Assembly (NCBI GenBank): GCA_007844125.1
Contig: CM017567.1
Location: 8,516,196-8,580,195, forward strand
Direction of reading: 5' to 3'
DNA from: Sinonovacula constricta
Lineage: Eukaryota > Mollusca > Bivalvia > Cardiida > Solecurtidae
Length of the DNA: 64,000 nucleotides
Below are positions 58,565 to 64,000 of this stretch, one piece after another. The notes below the pieces were generated by a model. It was given only the letters and a program-made list of their open reading frames with translations, was not told where the DNA came from and made no database searches. Within the stretch, counting starts at the first letter, position 1; every line of letters starts with the position of its first letter. The translations under genes and the position numbers were made by a program.

Positions 58565-59416
58565 ATACCTTAGGCAACCTTTGAAGGAAAACACTGCAGG
58601 TATTGTGTACTGTTTTCAAGTGAACTAACAACTTCTCAGATCCCATCTCTGTAGATGAGATTGTAGGGACTTTGAAATATACTGTAACACATTATATCAC
58701 TTTTTAGTCTTTGTTTACAACAAAATGGTTAATCTCTCAAGATACACATTGTAAACTTTTTTCATTTCTTTCAGTCTTCAGACTGAAAACATTAGTCAAT
58801 CTTGTAAAACTTGATTTATTTACCTTCATGTACAAACTTGTTTATTTTGCAAAGTACAGAGTGTTTTCCACTAGTCTTCTTCCAAAGGAACTCTTTTGTG
58901 TGAAGATTAACAATCTCTTTATTGGTGTCCCATTGTTGACGATCTACCTGTTGGAACAAAATTATAAAAAATTGATTAAAATACGTGCCAGACTTTTATA
59001 TTGATATGCTAATAATTAGTATTTATTTTCCAATAACTATATAAAAACCTAACTACATATAAAGCTTAAGACTTATAGGTGAACAGTGCAGATCCTGATC
59101 CCACTAAGTGATCTAGATCTATACTCTTGGTCTGGAACTGATTTTGTCAGTTTTCAGTTTTTGAAATACATTGCAGAGACCAATTATGATCATTATTGTG
59201 CTGTCCACTATATTAATGGAGGAAGACCCCAAACAAACTTCTGGGCAAAAAGCAAAGAAAACCCAGAGAAGTTAGCATGGGTTTTTAACAAAATATAGCA
59301 AGCTGAAGGTTAATACAATCATTTTATAGCAACAGTAAGAACAGTTCCACTATTTCCTCATAACAACACATGTTCTCCATTTAATATAATACCTTTTATA
59401 TTAAAATAATTCTATC
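58565..59416. other. Upstream of the visible Epac start, little recognised
   Basis: Contains a 'tgatcag' family relative at 59080-59150 and a fragment of SINE family 2 tail at about 59164-59260 (ggaggaagaccccaaacaaa). No promoter element can be named with confidence. Confidence 0.4.
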
Positions 59417-59659
59417 ATGTTGGACATCAAATCCATGCGTGGGTCTATTGCATCTGAAATGAGCCTTTCAAATTTATATCCATTTGACAGGCAAAGACTG
59501 GGAGACTTCAAGATAGAAGCTGTCAAGCTATTACCGGCAAAGCACTGGTTTGTTCCTGTGTCACGCGATGATAAAATAAATGGACTCAACACTGATTGCC
59601 AGTCAGGGATTTCAATTCTGCCACTAATCTGTTGCCACAATGTGGCCGTCACCAGCTAG
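59417..59659. other. Segment open on both strands, unidentified
   Basis: The plus frame (80 codons, MLDIKSMRGSIASEMS...) and minus frame (83 codons, ending LMSNMIELF) overlap almost completely. GC content is higher than in the flanks. I recognise neither product. It ends exactly where the 55-bp array begins. Confidence 0.35.
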
Positions 59660-60765
59660 TCTACAGGTTACAGTCTATTTAATATGACCCCTTATACAGG
59701 TTACTCCTGCCTAGTCTCCAGTTTACAGTATATTTTATATGACCCCTTATACAGGTTACTCATGCCTAGTCTCCAGGTTACAGTCTATTTTATATGACCC
59801 CTTATACAGGTTACTCCTGCCTAGTCTCCAGTTTACAGTCTATTTTATATGACCCCTTATACAGGTTACTCCTGCCTAGTCTCCAGTTTACAGTCTATTT
59901 TATATGACCCCTTATACAGGTTACTCATGCCTAGTCTCCAGTTTACAGTCTATTTTATATGACCCCTTATACAGTTACTCCTGCCTAGTTTCCAGTTTAC
60001 AGTCTATTTTATATGACCCCTAATACAGGTTACTCCTGCCTAGTCTCCAGTTTACAGTTTATTTTATACGACCCCTTATTCAGGTTACTCCTGCCTAGTC
60101 TCCAGTTTACAGTCTATTTTATATAACCCTTATACAGGTTACTCCTGCCTGGTCTCCAGTTTACAGTCTATTTTATATGACCCCTTATACAGGTAACTCC
60201 TGCCTAGTCTCCAGTTTACAGTCTATTTTATATGACCCCTTATACAGGTTACTCCTGCCTAGTCTCCAGTTTACAGTCTATTTTATATGACCCCTTATAC
60301 AGGTTACTCCCGCCTAGTCTCCAGTTTACAGTCTATTTTATATGACCCCTTATACAGGTTACTTCTGCCTAGTCTTCAGTTTACAGTCTATTTTATATGA
60401 CCCCTTATACAGTTACTCCTGCCTAGTCTTCAGTTTACAGTCTATTTTATATGACCCCTTATACAGGTTACTCCCGCTTAGTCTCCAGTTTACAGTCTAT
60501 TTTATATGACCCCTTATACAGTTACTCCCACCTAGTTTCCAGTTTACAGTCTATTTTATATGACCCCTTATACAGTTACTCCCGCCTAGTCTTCAGTTTA
60601 CAGTCTATTTTATATGACCCCTTATACAGTTACTCCTGCCTATTCTCCAGTTTACAGTCTATTTTATATGACCCCTTATACAGTTACTCCTGCCTATTCT
60701 CCAGTTTACAGTCTATTTTATATGACCCCTTATACAGGTTACTCCTGCCTAGTCTCAAGTTTAAG
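59655..60765. repeat. 55-bp minisatellite array, about 20 copies
   Basis: Unit gtctattttatatgacccct followed by tatacaggttactcctgcct and agtctccagtttaca, 55 bp, with 54-bp variants lacking one g (acagttact). Consecutive 54-bp units near 60500-60700 keep frame and create a repetitive ORF (LYDPLYSYS...) at 60451-60831 that is not a gene. Confidence 0.95.
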
Positions 60766-60831
60766 AAAAAGTTAGCCCTTAAGTGCAGATTTCAATTAAA
60801 TAACAATTTATATTTTCCAACAATCCTTTGA

Positions 60832-61151
60832 GTCATGTATTAAATAAGTACCAATTAATATACATGATGATTTTCCCCGAAACTGCACTAAGGTAAGTTA
60901 ATTTTCAGATATCAAATCCAAATTAAAATAAACTAAATGACAGCATATAAGAAATATCACAATGACAGTAAATGTAGTGATTTGTCAAAACACATGTTGT
61001 ATAACTATGTCAGACAGTAGTAAAGTTTCATTCTTCTAGGTATAAGTACCCATTGGTACATAAGCAGTTGTTGGTTTGAATCCTGTTGAGGTCTGTTTTT
61101 TTGTCAATAAAATGAATTCTAAATACAAGTATGTTTGTGAATTATATACTA
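60832..61151. other. Nothing recognised
   Basis: AT-rich sequence between the array and the AT microsatellite; a lone B-box-like ggtttgaatcc near 61074. Confidence 0.5.
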
Positions 61152-61159
61152 TGATATAT

Positions 61160-61255
<96 letters not shown>

Positions 61256-61264
61256 TATATATAT
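61152..61264. repeat. (AT)n microsatellite, about 110 bp
   Basis: AT dinucleotide run with two small interruptions (taaata near 61171, taatat near 61248). Confidence 0.98.
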
Positions 61265-61679
61265 AGTTAAGTCTGTACAACTTTTAAAGGAACATTTTCA
61301 AAAACTTGCTTTTGTGCCATCTAGTGTCTTTTTGTGATTTGTTCATGGGCAACAAAGATTGCAGTATCCATTTGACAAGTGAAAGTGTAAAAAACAATGT
61401 TTTCAAAGGCATAATTTATATATAGTACTCAGCTAAAACTTGTTCCTTCAGCAATCTGTAAAGCAATTTTTGGCAAGATATAATAACATGCTACTGTTCA
61501 ATAGAAACCCCCAAGAAAGTGTCTAACAGTCTTAAATATTACTGACATTATGTTATTGGTATAATTTTGTACATTACTGTAACAGAGAGACACATCATAT
61601 GTCCTTTAACCCTGATCATACTACATTTATTGATAAACAACACAGCATCTAAAATATACTGACAATTATGTGATATTTG

Positions 61680-61911
61680 CTGGCATTTTTGCTGATACTG
61701 GGCAGAGACATTTCTATCATTATTGCACAGAGGCATTTATATGGTGCCTAGGGACTGAACCCAGCCATTCCATTATACTGACACTGACAAATCAGGTGTA
61801 ATGCTGTCCCCTTAGCCCCAGGCGTTAGGAGGAAAGCCACTACTACCAACTTTAAAGTCTTTGGTTTGACCCAGCCGGGGTTTGAACCCGCGACCTCCCA
61901 ATCCGCATTGT
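61680..61911 (-). repeat. SINE family 1, diverged copy lacking the tRNA-like A box
   Basis: Aligns with 49681-49959 from the 3' body (gctggcatttttgctgatac) through the B-box complement (ggggtttgaacccgcgacct, cccaatccgca), then departs where the A box should be. Roughly 10-15% diverged by eye. Probably an older, truncated copy. Confidence 0.85.
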
Positions 61912-61924
61912 AACAAAGCCTATT

Positions 61925-62040
61925 GCTTGACTCAGCAGACATGAATGCAGAACTTTGATCAGACAGCTCCAAGTGGAAGACAATGGAGCTAGATGGACAC
62001 TTTTTCCGTAAGCCTGATCCATTTGTGTTTAGCAGGTTAA
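61925..62040 (+). repeat. Dispersed repeat ('tgatcag' family), copy
   Basis: Reads cagcagacatgaatgcagaa, ctttgatcagacagctccaa, gtaagcctgatccatttgtg, tttagcaggttaag, aligning with 12060-12200. It abuts the SINE relic at 61680-61911. Confidence 0.6.
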
Positions 62041-62049
62041 GAGGAATTA

Positions 62050-62765
62050 AAGAGAGTTTTTAGCATACTAGCGAAATCTGAGAGTTAGGATATTGAGCGA
62101 ACCTTAAATAAGAACTTCTGTGAGGGTACATTTAATAAAGCAAAAACATTGTATTTATGGCACATTGGCGAAATCTGATTGTTTTTTAAACGTTTTTCTG
62201 GTATTCAATACAAAACAATTAGCACATTTCTTACTTGCTGACAATGAGCGTGCAAACAACTTAACAACTGAACAATGGTTATTGCAATATACTGACCAGG
62301 TATAGATAGGTTATAGGTGCACTCATTAACCTGGGTCATTTTGAGGTTTTCATGTGGTGTCGCTTGTAACTCAGTCCAGAGTTATGAGAAAACTGGATAT
62401 TGGAAGCATACAGGATTGACCCTGCATGACCTTAACAACTCGCGGTCAGTTATTCATGCCTGGGAAAAGGTAGAGCCTGTACAGAACAAATGTGTATGTC
62501 TACGGAGACTAGACATGTTGTGTCCAGGCATGCTTAAATTTTTTACATCAATATTGTTATCTGTTTAAACTGGAAGTTTATTATATTGTGTAATTCAGAT
62601 AAATATAAAATGCAGATTTATGAATGAACAATGTCGCATACGAATATCATTCATTGATAGTTCATTGATTTACTACAGAATTATTTTGACCATTGTTCGC
62701 ACACCTGTAATCACTTACAGGGTCAAACTGCCCAAACAGTGCTTCTGATCACTTTGACTTAGTAA
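62050..62765. other. Nothing recognised
   Basis: Open frames at 62120-62305 and 62317-62568 have no recognisable features. Confidence 0.45.
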
Positions 62766-63095
62766 GTGCCCCACATCAAAATTATAGCATGGCCAAAATA
62801 CCTCACATTAAAATTACAGCATGGGCAAGCTATCCCACATCAACATTACAAACGGGGCAAACTACCCAACATCAAAATTAAAACATGGACAAAAAAAACG
62901 ATCAAAATAATGGCATGGGCAGAGTACTCCACTTCAAAATTATCGCACGAGCAAAAGAACACATTAAAAATATAGCCTGGGCAAAATACCCCAATTCAGT
63001 ATTAAAACATGTTCAAAGTACCCCCACTTTAAAGTTGTAGCAAGGAAAAAGTATCCACATTAAAATTATAGTAAAAGTACCCCACTCCCACTATC
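62766..63095. repeat. Degenerate tandem repeat, about 35 bp, 8-9 copies
   Basis: Recurring 'cccacatcaaaattatagca' and 'tggccaaaatac' phrases (cctcacattaaaattacagc, tcccacatcaacattacaaa, acccaacatcaaaattaaaa and so on) with indels. Confidence 0.75.
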
Positions 63096-64000
63096 TCACC
63101 AGGATCAGTAATAGGTCTCATTCCCATCTTAAATCAGTATTATATCCAAATTGAGAAATACCAGCAACAAAATCTTGCTGTAGCTTGAAATTCGAGGGGT
63201 CAATATCTAACTAAAGCCTCAAAAAGCATGGTTACCACGATTTCCCTTCTGTTGTTGCAGGGAAGGTATTCTGATTTAAGTTTCCAGTTTATTCATTAGA
63301 AGGCATTAACGATGGTTTGCAGTGTTTTAATTGTTTATTGGTGATTGACTAATGGCAAATTTTCTTAATGCATAACTATTCCAAAACAACTTTTCTTAAT
63401 TTGACATTTTTTCTGTGACACAAAACAACCCAAGTTCCCAAGGTCCTTTTCTTAAAATAAAGAAAATGGCCTGCCCAGGAATTATTCTTATCATTTCGGT
63501 ATGTTTTCCCTACAAAATAATATAAATGTAATGATGTTATGGAAATTAACCTTAGTACAAAAAGTGTTAAGTGTTGTTTTTTTGCTATGTGGCTGGTATT
63601 CAAAGGCATATTTTTCAATTAATTTTTTTTAGCTGCGGGATGACACCTCAAGTGATGCCTAGTTGGATTTGACCAACAGAGAGTGTTTAGTGACTGTTCA
63701 CTTCCAATACTAAATATATGTGCAGATGGTTGAGGAAATCTCTGGTAGCCAACAGCAACCATAAAGCAGATTCCTACAGTCAAGTGACATAAATAAGTTC
63801 CTACTATGTATACAGCCTATGTCACTTTCGTTGGTGAGTTCTGAACTAGTAAAGAGGTTTATTAATTCCACCATAAAATGCTAGAGATTAAACCTGTGTT
63901 GTATATTTAATTACTTTTACCACATTTATTTCCCTTTCATTACATTCCATTTCGTTTATTCTGTAAAAAATTTGGTATTTGGTACGAGATGGCGACATTT
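63096..64000. other. Nothing recognised
   Basis: AT-rich sequence to the window end; the open frame at 63376-63618 (minus) is unremarkable. Confidence 0.45.

Noticed and set aside
60451..60831. 126-codon ORF with LYDPLYSYSRL repeats
   Set aside because: Translation of 54-bp variants in the 55-bp array.

Overview
The window is animal genomic DNA, AT-rich and gene-poor, and most likely from a bivalve mollusc. That assignment is an inference from the repeats: dispersed elements with a GGGCCATGATGGCCC hairpin at one end and a GCTCACCT...AGGTGAGC hairpin at the other, a DIRS-like retrotransposon, several tRNA-derived SINEs and very large minisatellites. No bacterial-type genes or operons are present.

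One host gene is firmly supported. Four minus-strand coding exons (58371-58414, 8920-9062, 2609-2697, 1175-1321) join in frame and encode the N-terminus and first cyclic-nucleotide-binding domain of an Epac (RAPGEF4-type) cAMP-activated Rap exchange factor. The gene runs off the left end of the window. Its first coding intron is 49,308 bp and holds nearly everything else, so most of the window is the interior of one intron.

From left to right: introns 3 and 2 include a 49-bp minisatellite of about 63 copies (5121-8194). Intron 1 then carries a 59-bp array (18648-20297), a 39/40-bp array of about 100 copies (20935-26225) split by a 1,176-bp TIR element, a 54-bp array (27060-28032) ending against a SINE, a decayed intron-containing DIRS-like element (32002-34530), a 35-bp array (41100-43790) with a degenerate flank, three size variants of one hairpin-ended element (1,455, 669 and 79 bp), a complete SINE with a 13-bp target duplication (49681-49959), a TA-flanked MITE (50816-51349) and a 1,837-bp TIR transposon with relics of a THAP-like and a SAP-like ORF (54279-56115). 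Beyond exon 1 lie a 55-bp array (59655-60765), another SINE relic and a degenerate array.

The most interesting items are the THAP/SAP TIR transposon (I cannot assign it to a superfamily), the TIR element with an apparent 6-bp target duplication inside a minisatellite, the zero-unit version of the hairpin-ended element, the higher-order duplications in the arrays, and a cluster of four CCGGAAGT (ETS-like) motifs in the DIRS-like element. Most ORFs longer than 60 codons here are products of tandem repeats or SINEs, not genes.
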